Shown: positions 35,785 to 48,232 of the stretch, one piece after another | How positions within the stretch are numbered: position 1 is the first letter of the stretch | How the letters are laid out: each line of letters starts with the position of its first letter | Source of the DNA: Setoptus koraiensis | Lineage: Eukaryota; Arthropoda | Reading direction: 5' to 3' | NCBI GenBank assembly: GCA_048013815.1 | Contig: CM106586.1 | Coordinates: 3,658,001 to 3,722,000, forward strand | Length of the DNA: 64,000 bases | Position numbers and translations under genes: made by a program | The notes under the pieces: model-generated | The model's input: only the letters and a program-made list of their open reading frames with translations | The model's database searches: none | Told to the model about the DNA's origin: nothing

Positions 35785-38700
35785 TAGAGGGTAGGAATTA
35801 GATGAGATCTGGCGAGATTAAGCGAGCAAGATAGATGTTTGCTTGATTCTCTGTTGATATGTTAATTATCATCCGTGTGACTAGGGTAACTCATATTCTC
35901 AATCTACTCAAATCATAAGTTGCCATGAGCACGTGTTGAGTCTCAACCTGTTGTTGTTGTGTGCACTGATCAAAATCATGAATTGCCAAGGATTGAAGAG
36001 CCTTGATTATTGGTATCTGATTTTGATTTGATCTTAATCTATCATTAATGAGTGCGATATAATGGAAAGAATAATTTGTAAGAGAGAGAGAGAGAGAGAA
36101 TAACCCGATAATCACACAGACATGTTAGAACATATTAGCATAGGGCGTAAAAATCAACAACTTTCAACAGTGGTGACATCACCCGTTACATTATTACTAT
36201 TATTTTAGTTAGTTATATTTATGCCTTGGCTAGCTCAAATAATAAACATGAACTTTATTCATAGTCTCACTAACCGTTAGTAACTTGTAAGGTTACGCTC
36301 GTTGTTGGTGTCTTCTGTCTGTCTACAATGTCTATAATAATCGATACTACAGATACTACAGAAAGACGGATTTAGATTTTACTCGACAGTGTCGAGTCGA
36401 CACGGGTCCCAAAGCAAACACATGCCCAGAAATGTTTATGAGAGTGCCAGAATTGTTACTTGCTTCTGAGCTCTCTGTCAATGGCATGGAAAGAGCAGAT
36501 AAACAAAAAGTCGTTTGTGCACGTACTAGTATAAGAGTGACTTGATAATCATGATTAGGACAAACAGATTGAATTGAGCAGATGTTAGATGATGCAACAA
36601 GTCATACAAATCGTTCTAAAATGTGTTTACTTTTCTAATTTTAACCATTTTTGTCAAGACTCACACTATCCTATCTGACTGCCTAATGTAGTAACATGCA
36701 GTATTAGTTGTTGTAGTATCAATTCAACAGCAACTACAACAACAACAATGAATATATGAATGAAATCAAAGCCTCCTTGCAAATAAACGAAGCTCACCTG
36801 TCATGCATTCCAAAATCACCTGTCACTTATCTCGGTCGATGTAAGAAAGCGAGAGAGAAATGCGAAACAATTCGCTTGCTCTTCAAATAACTGTTGTTTG
36901 CTATTGAAAAAGGGAATCTGTCAGAGTGCAAACAAAGGAAGCTCGTGATTGTTATTATTATTAGGTAGTTGTTGTTATTGATTGCCGTGATTCAAATGAA
37001 CTTTCTCTTACTAACAAGACTGCTTAGATTATCTCATCTCGAGCTTTGAGTTGTGTGCTTCTTGTGTGAGTGTATCCATAAATTAATTGTTATCTAATGT
37101 TGATTAACATCAGCAACAATTTCGCCTGTCGCACCTCTACTAACAGCCGGCGTGAACAGAATCAGCAGCAAAAAAATGATGTTTCGCAACAAATGATGAT
37201 GGTGATGACGGCATCAATCTGAGTTGTTTGAACCGAAAGGGTCAAGAGCTCAAAATAAATAAACCTTTGTTGATTGTTTCGGATAGCGAGGGTACCAAAA
37301 AAGAATCCACTTCGGGCAGCAGCCAACGTCGCATAGCAACATTCGAAGGGCACACAAAGTGCGACAATATTCAAGGTAAGGTCTCCCAATCTTTTCCCTT
37401 TTTTTGGTATACAGAGCGATACAGATCAATATTGTAAGGTATAATGTTGCCGACATTGATTTGCTCTTAATGAGCCCGTGAGTATTGTTGGGATAAGTTG
37501 GATTAATTTGCCTATAATAGTTTGTGTCGCTGACAAAAAGACCTTTCATTTCATAGCTAGGGGCTAATTTTCAATGTAACTAGTTAATCTGTGAAAAATT
37601 ATTATTGAGATAAACAACTACAGCGAAAATCGAAGCAACATTTGTTTTTATTTTTTTTTATAAGACAAATTGTTGGCACGTATGAAAACAACAAATTTCA
37701 GTTCTAATTGAAAAGAGATTGTCGGTCAATGTCGATGCCTAATTAACTAGCAACGGCACCGCCGCCGCCGCCGCTACGTAATTAATACAATGGATTACGT
37801 GGTGGATTGCACCCACCGTCTGAGAAGGTGAGTAATATCGCCCTCAGCACATATAAAAGCGAAGGGAAAGGTGATAAAGTCTAAAAATATCTTGTTCCCC
37901 TATTAGACAAACTTGTAGGCCCATAACTGCATCCCTCTATCGATTAATAATCACTTTCATTCTTTTGGTAGACTTTCGCCTTCGATTCACCCTTCGGATT
38001 GTTTGCTGTTTTTTCTTGGCCAGCATCACCTGTCGCTGTTGTTGTTGTTGCTACAATAACAATTAGTTGGCAGTTTATTCCGCCTTCTCACGCTTGTTGT
38101 TGTCGAACATTGTTGTTTGTAGGTTTCGCAGAAGAAGGAAACCTGATACATGTTACTAATAAGATTTACTGGTAACACTGTCGATAAGGACTGTTTATTA
38201 GACTGTAACAACAAAACAATTCTTGCAACAAGTTGTTGTTTTGGGCCGAATCATTGGTCAAAGGATAATTAATCATAATCATTCACTAGTCGATCTCACT
38301 CACTTATCTAATCCCCATCTACATATGAATGATGATGGTGGCACCGCTTAGCGAGATTTATTGCAGACAAGTGTTTGTTTGTAACCCACAACGCACACAC
38401 ACACACACACTCAGGTGAGTGAGCCTTTTTTTAGCCTTTTGCAGCCCTTTTAAACTGCAAATTGCTCAGCAAATAACGGCACCCTTTTGCTTTAAATCCA
38501 ATCTGTAGGTTTATCCAGTTAGCCGGCTAGCCAGGTAAATCATGGGCCGACGCTGTTGCTGAAACATTTGTATTTGTATCGATTAGTAGTGGTGGCAAAT
38601 ACCAAATGGGTTGCTCAGTCAATATAAATAATATAACACAAACAAGATGAATAGTGGTGGCGGTTAAGTTGATAAGTTATAAATCAACTTATCTCTGTTG

Positions 38701-40578
38701 ATTGTATTTTTCACCCTTCACTTATTGCCATTTCGCTTCATTTTCCCAATCACTTATTAACGCGAGAAGTGAGGGCGATCACTGAAATTTGAATAATAAT
38801 CTACATTGTCGAAATTACAACTTTCTCGCTCCGGCTCTCACTCTGTTACGTACGCGAAAACAACTAATCAACTGGCTTGGTCTCGATCAGTCGGTGCAAG
38901 TATGCGTATGCAAGTGATGACGAGCACCCATGATTATTAAATGAGTTGCTCTCTCATGGTATAACCAAGTTTAGCCAACCGACACGATGGGCGAGCCATC
39001 TAATTGGTATGACATCAACGATGATGGTGACCCTGTCGGTCACCATTAACCAGTCGATAGGTCAGTTGTGGTGTTTTTAGCTACTATCAATTAACGACCA
39101 TCTAATCTAATTAGATACAAACAAACTCCGCCGTTTATTATTAATATTAATATAAATTATTACTATTATTATTGCTGTCGCGCTGATACATGAGCATGAG
39201 TGTAATGGCAATAATCGGGTCAACTCCGGCAACAATTGATCAATGGGCTCGACGGACGCATAACATGCCAGCCACACGAGCGAAATTGATTTTTTCCAGT
39301 TGGCCCATCGGTTCGTCGCATGGCCGCAATTGGCCCAACAATTGTCTCTGCAATCTACTTATACCACTCATGTTGCCAGAACACAGCGACAACTAAAAAT
39401 CTGATTACGAGAAACATATTCAATTTAAGGGTTGATTGTTACGACGAGTTCAAGTTGATAACATTGAACCGAGCTATCTGGTTAGATGATCGAAATCAAT
39501 AAATTGTAAATGTAAATGAACGATCAACGCCATCTCAAGTCAAGGGTTGCTCTGCGCAAAGTATGAAAGTTTATCTGGCGCGTACCGTGTGCCCAGTCGG
39601 GCCCCAGTGGACGCGACACGACCATTTTGTGATTATTGTGACCATTGTGACCACGATATGACCACTGTGACAACGAGCAACAAGCCGGAAAAGAGCATAG
39701 ATTGATATTTGACGGTTGCGCCGATTATAATCATCTGACATCGAAGCGTCACGGCGTGTAATTTTTCATGTATCGTCTCGTAACAATCGTAGCCATGCGA
39801 GCCACTGGTACAGACAAGTCAGTGACTTATCATCTCAAACAATATTATCTCCCTGTGCCAATCTTATTGTTGTTGGCTCTCTTTATCGAAACAGAGAGTT
39901 TGTTCATTCATACAGTTCATGCAAACAGCGCCAGACAATCACTCTTAACTGGTCGGCACAATTCTTGCAAATTGTTACGGCACAAGGGAAGAGGAAATGG
40001 TCAGCACATTTAATTAGCATTGAATTTCTCGTTTGCTGGACACTCTCTAGTTGCGCCTGTCAGACGCCGGCGGTTGCATTGGGATCCAGATCAATTGAGA
40101 TCGTCTTCAACTATCTGACTTTTTCACTCGTTATTTAGCTGCATTGCGCACTAAACTGATACTATTGTGTAACAAAATTGTTTGGCGCCGTTTCAACTGG
40201 CACAACAGCACAATGTAGCCGATTTGTAACAAGTGCAAGACACAAATTGCGTTCATTATGTTCGTCATTGATCATTGATGGTCAAATAATCAAATAATGG
40301 TAACAGGGTAATTGTAACGATGATCTCAAGCCGAAAAGTGTGCCTCTTATGCTGTCAGTGAGCTGTTTGTGTTTGTAACCCCAAACTGGGCCAATGTTTG
40401 TTGCCTCGACAGTCGAATGTTAACAGTCAATGTTAACTAACCTATTAACTTTTGTGCAACAAATGTTAAAAATTTTGCATGATCTTGCAGAGTGTGTCTT
40501 TGTTTCTCTTACAATGGCGTTGTCGGTTAAGAGGAACGACTAATTTAGTGATTATTTGGAGCTAATTTGATATTATTT

Positions 40579-40648
40579 TCAGTGTGTGTGCGTGTGTGTG
40601 TGAGTGTGTGTGCGTGTGTGTGTGAGTGAGTGTGTGTGTGTGTGTGTA
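40579..40648. repeat. (GT)n/(GTGTGC)n microsatellite
   Basis: GT dinucleotides interrupted by GC and GA. Confidence 0.92.
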
Positions 40649-42168
40649 CGCGTTTGTGTGAGTTCCATTGAAATAAAATGAAGCCGAAGTTATGACAAGG
40701 AGATAAGCAACAACAAGTTGCCACTTCTTTCTACATGCACGCACACACAGAGACGGACAGAAAGATAATGAAAGATTGGCGACCTTGAAATCGATCAAAA
40801 TCATCAGAGAGGAGAGCAGCAACCTAATAACAGCAGTGTAATAACAACAACAACGACAACCTGCTCATTCTTATGATTTAATCAAACCTGATTGCTTTTA
40901 CTTAGATTTCTTTGGCCGCTGCCGCTGCTCTTGTTGGCTTCTGCGAATTGTTGCAACCGTATTAACGTATTATGAGATGATAACAGGGACAGAGTGTTGT
41001 TGCTTTTGTTATGGCCAGCACCACCACCACCACCACCACCGCCTATCGTTGGTTGGCGTCTTTTTGTCGTCGTGGTTGTTGCATGTAACGAGTGATCTGA
41101 GATTGCATTTGAACCTGTTGCTGCTGCTGCTGCTGTTGTTGCGTCCAACTTTATTACTGCAACTAATATTATAAATATAACGTTTTCACTTTTCACCTGT
41201 TTTTGCTGCTGCCGCTGCTGCTGCCGCTGTTGCATTGTTAAATGGAGCTGGCTGGCTCTCTCGCTATCTAATTGAATATCCACCAGCAGCCGCCACCAGT
41301 TGTTGCTGTTGTTGTGTTAATCATGAACGAATAATTGCTTGCTATGTTTGTTTTTGCTAATTACAATCCACCAGCCGGCCCAGCGGCCAGCCAGCGAAGC
41401 GATACTAATCTAGATCTCTCGAATTTGGCCCGCCGTCTACCACGCGGTGTCTTTATTAGTTTGATCATTGATAGAGCCAGAGACAGATGGAGAGAGAGAG
41501 AGAGAGAGAGGGAGACACTTGTACAAATACTGTTGCAAACGGCTTAAACCTTAATCTGGCTTAATACGCTCCACGATGGCCGGTCCCGTTACGACAGCAA
41601 CACAATCGGCCATTCAAGCTGGCCCCTATATGTGCGACCACGAGCTTCCAAGACAGAGCTGACATTACGGCGAGATAGAGAGCGAGATAGAGAGTCGTTG
41701 CACGACCACGTCTCATTGCAAACCAATAGTCGGACTATCATGGGACAGCAGGAGTGCGTTCAAGTGTGTACATGGACACACCACTGTAAACAATGGCCAC
41801 TCATCAATGTTGAGCTCCACCCTCGCTGAGCTAGCTCGCCAGACTCGGTCGAGCGGCCAGCCGGCTGGCCGGCCGACCAAGCGACCGACCGGTCGGCTGC
41901 TTTGCCAGCAAGCTGGCCAGATCGTCGGCCGTTAGTAAGTTTGGATAAACGATTGATTAAACTCAAAGTTAACCCAGTGGACTTATTAGAGAGTAGCCAA
42001 TGAGAATTAGACTGACTGGCTGGCCGATTGTTGTTGCCTTCTCTCACTGACATTTACTGTTTGGGCTTCTAATTCCACAAGCATGCATTCGAAGCCAGTT
42101 GAAGGTGGTCAACTCACCTGGCCATTCTGAAGTCTCTCCATTCTTTCTGTATAATGTATGTGTTTGTG

Positions 42169-42195
42169 TGTTTACACACACACACACACACTCAC
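42169..42195. repeat. (AC)n microsatellite
   Basis: About eleven AC dinucleotides; a GT run of similar length lies near 42278-42295. Confidence 0.93.
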
Positions 42196-42721
42196 ACATT
42201 TTTCATTTAATTTGAATACAAACCTATCACTTATGAGATCTATCTCAACCGCTTCTTCGAGTTTGCATGCCTGTATGCGTGTGTGTGTGTGTGTGTCGAG
42301 CTGAACCGATTGAGACCCTTCTGCCTTTGCTTTCACTCTGGAAGTCTTACCATAGAAACACAGACCCAACGATATTAGCTGAAATATAAATATATATTTG
42401 TTTTGTATATATATATATACACACACAAATGCGTTATTAGATAAGAGGCTCAAAAGGCAATAATCTCTATAGAGTAGCCTATTGTTGAGCACATAGGAAT
42501 TCATTCGTTTAGGCCACTCCTATTCCCAAGTCCGTGACATGAACTTGAAATGACTGCCAGCTAACTCGTTCGCCCGTTCGCTGGCAAGCTTGAGGTCTCT
42601 CTGTCACACGTGTATATCGTGCACATAACCGCCTATAATAATAACTATATGATGATGATGAATAACGGTCTCAGGGAATAACGTATCAACAACACGTTTG
42701 TACGTACCACCGACAACTAAC

Positions 42722-42760
42722 CACATACATACATACATACATACGTACATACATACACGA
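42722..42760. repeat. (ACAT)n microsatellite
   Basis: About nine tetranucleotide units, one with a G substitution, about 100 bases upstream of the cuticle-type gene promoter. Confidence 0.93.
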
Positions 42761-42820
42761 AAAAGAACGGATAAAGGAACGAAGGCACGAGTTGCGAAGA
42801 GAACATAGAGAGCGAAATCA

Positions 42821-42858
42821 TTTAAATAGCGCGAGAGTTCTCGTTTCAATCATCATTC
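42821..42858 (+). promoter_or_regulatory. Candidate core promoter of the cuticle-type gene
   Basis: TTTAAATA (42821-42828) lies 34 bases ahead of the A in TCATTC (42853-42858), which fits the arthropod initiator TCAKTY. The following leader of about 120 bases is A/C-rich and leads into ATG 42981. The transcription start is inferred. Confidence 0.5.
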
Positions 42859-42980
42859 GACAACAAGCCAATAACAATCAACAACAAACAAGAACAACAA
42901 CGAGACAAATCAAGACTTCAAGTCTGACAAACAATAGAAACCAATTTACAAACAAACGAATAAACAAACCCTATTCAAAA

Positions 42981-43748
42981 ATGTACGCCATAGCAGTTGT
43001 CCTCGCCTGTTTAGTCGGTGCCAGCCAAGCCTCATACTTGGCCCCATTAGGCGCCCCATTAGCCGCTCCTCTAGTTGCACCAGCACCATTCACAACAACC
43101 GCACACGTTGGTAACGTAGCAACAGGTGTATCAAGAGCCTACACAAATGTGCCACAATCCCGATTCACCCGCACCGACTGGAACCAACCAGGTGAGTAGA
43201 CTATTGATTGAGTCACATATAAACTTGTAAAATTGTTCTCATCGGTTTCAGAATAAAGTTCGATTGTAGTACTAATCGCTATATCGCAATATCATCGTCA
43301 ATTATTACCCATGAACCAAATGAAACATTAGGCTCACTCATCACAGCCCCAATTCACGCACCAATCATCGCTCCAGTTTTCGGAAACATCGCCGTTCCAG
43401 GCCCAACCCGTTACGAGCAATTCTTAGTACCAGTAAGTTGATTAAACATATCCAAAACATATATATCATATTATTTGGTTCAAGCCAACCAACTGTATTG
43501 TCGCTAGATTAACTGATTAACTAACCAACTTACAACTAATGTTATTTAATCAATTTAAATTCGACTTACAGAACCCACCCAGAGTGCTCCACGAGACCCA
43601 CTACCAACCTGGTGTTGCTCATGTCCCAACTGTCGCCCATGTCCCAGCTGCCGTCCCAGTTGCTGCACCAGCTTACCCAGTGCCAGCCGCCCCAGTAGCT
43701 GCCGCCCCAGCCTACCCAGCTCCAGCACCAGTCAAAGGATACTACTAG
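42981..43748 (+). CDS. Secreted cuticle-type protein, Ala/Pro/Val-rich
   Basis: Three exons join in phase: 42981-43191, 43332-43432, 43572-43748 (162 residues), with donors CCAG|GTGAGT and ACCA|GTAAGT. A signal peptide (MYAIAVVLACLVGASQAS) is followed by LAPLGAPLAAPLVAPAP, a more ordinary middle (AYTNVPQSRFTRTDWNQP; PTRYEQFLVP) and a C-terminal AAPAYPVPAAP-type repeat ending GYY. Short Ala-Ala-Pro repeats after a signal peptide are characteristic of arthropod structural cuticle proteins. No Rebers-Riddiford chitin-binding consensus is seen, so the group is uncertain. Use of C-ending codons such as CCA and GCC suggests strong expression. An AATAAA follows at 43843. Confidence 0.8.
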
Positions 43749-43842
43749 ATGTCGTAAAGATACAACAACAACAACATCAACACAAACACAAATTGTCTGA
43801 ATGAAACTCAACCATTCTATCACCTGATACACCTGTATGATG

Positions 43843-43848
43843 AATAAA
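43843..43848 (+). terminator. Polyadenylation signal of the cuticle-type gene
   Basis: AATAAA 95 bases after the stop codon. Confidence 0.6.
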
Positions 43849-44194
43849 TTAGTTAGTCAGCTATGTATGGGCTATCCTGACGCTTCCGTTGCATCTATCC
43901 TTGTGAGAGTAGCACTCAAGTAAATGGAACCTACTATATACTAAACTATCAGAACCATTGATGAGCTAATTGAAGCTGATTATTTGTGTGAAGTGAGAAT
44001 GTGGCTAGCAAATTGTTGTTCTGTAAAAACTGACCTACATCCCAAGTGTACAAGAATGGCATTGCAAAGTTATTAATATTGATAAATAAAGTCCATATAT
44101 AGTTCTATATATATATATATAATTTTAAATAATATACACACGAATCAACAACAGTATCTAAATACTCGTCCATGTCCCTAGTTAGATATAACTA

Positions 44195-45022
44195 CTACTT
44201 TTTTTTGAATTTCGAAAATTGCAACAGAATGGCAGCTTCTATGTCTTCGGCTGTTTTTGTTTGGCCAAAATAATCAGCTAGGTTACCATTTGGATCAATT
44301 AAATATGATATTATAGTGTGATCTACTATGTAATCGTTGTCTTTATCCTTGGGACCGACACTGTAGTAGACCCTGTAGGCTCTTGTCGCCTTTTCCACTT
44401 GCTCTTTGGTGCCAGTTAGTCCAATGAATTTGGACGAGAACTCTGACAGGTATTTGGCCAAATTCTCTGGCGTGTCGCGTTCCGGATCAACAGAAATGAA
44501 TAAAGGTACTAGATCCACTTTAGAGCCTATTTTCTCAATCACTGTAGCCAATTTTTCTAGCTCCTCTGGGCAGATGTCGGGGCAGTTGGTGAAGCCAAAG
44601 TAAATGAGAATCCATTTTCCGGACCACTCTGATGACTTTCTGAGTTTATTCTGTGTGTCGACAAGTTCGAAATCACCTCCGATAGCTGGTTTCCCGAAAG
44701 AACGGGCCTTTTGCAAGGCTTGTTGCTTTAATTTTTGCTCTCTCAAATATAACGTGTATCCATAGAGGCCGGCGAGTAGGCCTCCACCAATGAGCAACGA
44801 CTTCCATGTGATAGGTCCACCTGTCTTCCAGCTAGAGCCAACAAATCTGCCCTTGAGTGATGGACGTTGTTTACTTGAGTCACAGAACGACCTCGAATTG
44901 TTGGGACACGATCTGACCCATGGAAATAAGACTAAATCCCTGTTGAGTAATGACTGATAACAACCACGAGTATCTGTTCTCTGCACAGTTAACTTTATAG
45001 CCTGCCTCGTGAAAGCAAGCAT
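44195..45022 (-). CDS. SCO1: SCO1/SCO2-type mitochondrial copper chaperone
   Basis: Intronless, 275 residues, the usual length for the family. The N-terminus (MLAFTRQAIKLTVQR) is a basic amphipathic mitochondrial presequence, followed by a transmembrane segment (about residues 75-93, SLLIGGGLLAGLYGYTLYL) and a thioredoxin-like SCO domain. The copper-binding CxxxC is present (FTNCPDICPEE), as is the distal histidine in the IVDHTIISYLIDPNG segment. SCO proteins sit in the inner membrane facing the intermembrane space and deliver copper to the CuA site of cytochrome c oxidase subunit 2. The gene is divergent from PCNA. Its presequence and 5' leader are homologous to those of MRPL22 and SLC30A9 nearby, although the mature proteins are unrelated. 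Confidence 0.95.
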   Translation of the reverse strand: MLAFTRQAIKLTVQRTDTRGCYQSLLNRDLVLFPWVRSCPNNSRSFCDSSKQRPSLKGRFVGSSWKTGGPITWKSLLIGGGLLAGLYGYTLYLREQKLKQQALQKARSFGKPAIGGDFELVDTQNKLRKSSEWSGKWILIYFGFTNCPDICPEELEKLATVIEKIGSKVDLVPLFISVDPERDTPENLAKYLSEFSSKFIGLTGTKEQVEKATRAYRVYYSVGPKDKDNDYIVDHTIISYLIDPNGNLADYFGQTKTAEDIEAAILLQFSKFKKK

Positions 45023-45179
45023 AGTGGATAGGTCAAATGGGTGTCAATTTGATGTTGAAGATGTATTTTTATCTCACAGTCGACGATATTTGGATAGACT
45101 TATCAAGCATTTGTTGGGGCCCTTTCTCACTTGAGAATCTCATTTGACCACATGTGCCACAAATTCTTTGAGTTTGAAC

Positions 45180-45189
45180 TGCGCATGCG
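45180..45189. promoter_or_regulatory. NRF-1/Ewg-like motif
   Basis: TGCGCATGCG matches ten bases of the palindromic NRF-1 consensus, 158 bases upstream of the SCO1 ATG. NRF-1 family factors control many nuclear genes for respiratory-chain proteins. Binding is inferred from the motif alone. Confidence 0.4.
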
Positions 45190-45320
45190 TCTCAAATTGT
45201 AAAAGTTTAAATTACCCGCACAATCATTTGCTCGTGAAAATGACGTTTTGTCATGTTTTTTACTGCACACAAGGTGGCCCACAATGAGTGATTGTGGAGC
45301 ACCTCGATTGGAGGGAAATA

Positions 45321-45332
45321 TTGCGCGCCAAA
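45321..45332. promoter_or_regulatory. E2F-like site upstream of PCNA
   Basis: TTGCGCGCCAAA reads TTTGGCGCGCAA on the minus strand, a full match to the E2F core TTTSGCGC. It lies about 380 bases before the PCNA start; PCNA is a classic E2F target in animals. Confidence 0.45.
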
Positions 45333-45648
45333 TGGCTGCACATCCATTGGGTTTTGTATGAACGACAATACATACACACTTGCATACAGACGCACAGACG
45401 CACATACAAACTAAATCGCCGGCGCAGCAATACACACACACACACACACGTACACACGCACCAACGCGAAATATTCATGGACTGGTATTGTTGTTGTTGA
45501 GCGGCGATCAGTTCGCATCTTCCGACAATACAGTACATATAATTCCCTTGCATCCACTCCTAATCTCATATCAATTCAGAGTTGAATAATTTTTATTGTG
45601 TCATTCTTACGTGATTGATTGTGTCATTATTTTACGAAACATTTATAA

Positions 45649-46608
<960 letters not shown>

Positions 46609-46620
46609 AAAATTCATTAT

Positions 46621-46626
46621 TTTATT
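46621..46626 (-). terminator. Polyadenylation signal of NOP2 (minus strand)
   Basis: TTTATT on the plus strand gives AATAAA about 58 bases past the NOP2 stop, within the probable 3' UTR of convergent PCNA. An ATTAAA near 46664 on the plus strand could serve PCNA, so the two 3' ends probably overlap. Confidence 0.5.
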
Positions 46627-46683
46627 TGTATTGCCTTCCTAGATAATTGAAGAAAAATAGCTCATTAAACGTTAGTTAACAAA

Positions 46684-47733
46684 TCATGATAGCTTTTTCA
46701 TCTTGGCTACAAAGAAACCGTCAGTGTTGTGCGTGTGCGGATAAAATCTTCTTGTCATAGACATTGTGGGATGAAAGTGAAGCCCTCTAAAATTCTTGAA
46801 GCCGGCTCTTCCAAATTCTAATCCAGTCTCAACAAGTTTAACTTTTCTTTTGCGGAGGGCGTATTCAATGACCGATTCGTTTTCTTCTACAAGAATGGAA
46901 CATGTGGAGTAAACAAGGTAACCACCTTTCTGTGATTTGGCGTCCAAACAATCAATAGCAGCAAGTAACAATTCCTTCTGCAGGTGACTACACCTTTTCA
47001 CATCTTTCCAGTCTTTCTCAGCCTTTACCGACGGATCCTTTATTGCCACCCCACTACCTGTACAAGGGGCATCTAGAAGCACACGATCGAATCCTGTCAT
47101 AATCTTGGGAAACTTTCGTCCGTCGTGACAACTGATAACGGTGTTGATAACCCCCAAACGATGGCAATTAGCCGAGACAGCTCTGCAACGCTCCCTGCTG
47201 ATGTCATTAGCAAATATAACACCTGTATTTTTCATCAATTGTGCAATGTGCGTAGTCTTACCGCCGGGGGCAGCTGAGAGATCGAGTATTCTATCGCCTG
47301 GTTGTGGCGCCAAGGCCATAACTGGTAGCAAAGATCCTGCTCCTTGTAATATGTAGTGGCCAGCTAAATAGGAAGAGGTCGCGCCAATAGGTACTGGTGA
47401 ATCATATACAATGAGTCCAACCTTAGACCATTCTACCGGATCAACATTCACGCCGAGTGCTATGAGCTCCTGAGCTAGTTCTTTACGTCTGGTCTTTAAA
47501 GTGTTAGTTCTGATTGTTACTGGTCGTTCGGTCTCACTAGCCTCGAGGAATTGCTTTAGTTCTTCTACTGGGAAGAGATTCATCACCAAGCGCATCATGT
47601 AGTCATTGTAACCGTATTTCCAGCAGAGTTCTTGCCTTAGCTTTGTCCGATCGGTGGTGGTGTCTTCAGAGTCCTCAGGATCGCTGCAGTCCGGTTCCGG
47701 CTCCTCGAACGTTTCATTCTCTGGGTCCATCAT
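46684..47733 (-). CDS. NOP2: NOP2/NSUN1-type rRNA cytosine-C5 methyltransferase with foreign N-terminus
   Basis: Intronless, 349 residues. From about residue 32 it matches the NOP2 catalytic region throughout: VTIRTNTLKTRRKELAQELI, an IGAT--YLAGHYILQGAGS segment, SAM-binding DLSAAPGGKTTH, the two motif cysteines (LLDAPCTGSG; YSTCSILVEENE) and the RFYPHTHNTDGFFVAKMKK terminus. The enzyme methylates large-subunit rRNA in the nucleolus during 60S assembly. The long Lys/Glu-rich N-terminal extension of animal NOP2 is absent. Instead residues 1-28 (MMDPENETFEEPEPD...) resemble the first 28 residues of eIF3b at 53080 at 18 of 28 positions. The gene shares a duplicated bidirectional promoter with MRPL22. 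Confidence 0.93.
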   Translation of the reverse strand: MMDPENETFEEPEPDCSDPEDSEDTTTDRTKLRQELCWKYGYNDYMMRLVMNLFPVEELKQFLEASETERPVTIRTNTLKTRRKELAQELIALGVNVDPVEWSKVGLIVYDSPVPIGATSSYLAGHYILQGAGSLLPVMALAPQPGDRILDLSAAPGGKTTHIAQLMKNTGVIFANDISRERCRAVSANCHRLGVINTVISCHDGRKFPKIMTGFDRVLLDAPCTGSGVAIKDPSVKAEKDWKDVKRCSHLQKELLLAAIDCLDAKSQKGGYLVYSTCSILVEENESVIEYALRKRKVKLVETGLEFGRAGFKNFRGLHFHPTMSMTRRFYPHTHNTDGFFVAKMKKLS

Positions 47734-48232
47734 GATCTGTATGTGAGAAATAAATGATTCGTAATTGATAGTAATATCCTAATTAGTTATTTGGTGATTA
47801 TATCGGACTTGTTAATCATAAATGTAATGTAGTAACTAACAAACAACATATTTGCATGTCGCTGATGTTGTGGTATCGCGTAGATTCTTTTTTCGCGTGT
47901 GTCTGCCATGCTTTCGCTGTGTGCAAAATAGCGTTCGTAATGGCGCTAAATACGAATGATCAAGAAATTTTAGTGATCGGGGGAGGTATTCCTCCCACCT
48001 CCCGCTATATGGGCTTGGACCTCCCGCTTCCCACCTCCCCCTCCCAGTTGGTCTCCCTGTTGGAGAAAGCAAAAGAAACGATTGGCCAGCTCCGCGAGCT
48101 GTTATTCACATTCAGTGTTTATTTTGTGCAGTTCGGCCCGTAGTCGCGTGTCGACCAGTCTGTTTACATATTGCTTGCAAGATAAAAAAAATCTCATCTA
48201 CATTAGGCTCTCACTTATTACACCGATCCAAT
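47734..48232. promoter_or_regulatory. Bidirectional promoter, copy 1 (NOP2 / MRPL22)
   Basis: This 499-base region is homologous, in inverted orientation, to 52692-53079. Similarity is continuous from the NOP2 start to about 47968 (including ATGGCGCTAAATACGAATGA), then broken by a G+C-rich segment found only here (about 47970-48155), and resumes as a TTGCTTGCAAGA-type leader up to the MRPL22 ATG. The copy-specific segment lies in a 67-codon upstream frame starting at 47940. Confidence 0.75.

Larger units (their letters stand above)
34371..42980. other. Intergenic interval, no supported gene (8.6 kb)
   Basis: A+T-rich DNA with GA, GT, CA, ACAT and TTG repeats. Two weak coding candidates were considered: an open stretch that ends at a good donor at 37376 (see findings) and a minus-strand polyQ/polyGly frame at 40882-41283 (rejected). 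The core promoter and 5' leader of the cuticle-type gene occupy the last 160 bases. Confidence 0.6.

Noticed and set aside
40882-41283. 133-residue minus-strand frame with poly-Gln, poly-Ala and poly-Gly
   Set aside because: Most of it is translation of CAG/GCC/CCA microsatellites and it lacks convincing splice sites or a domain.
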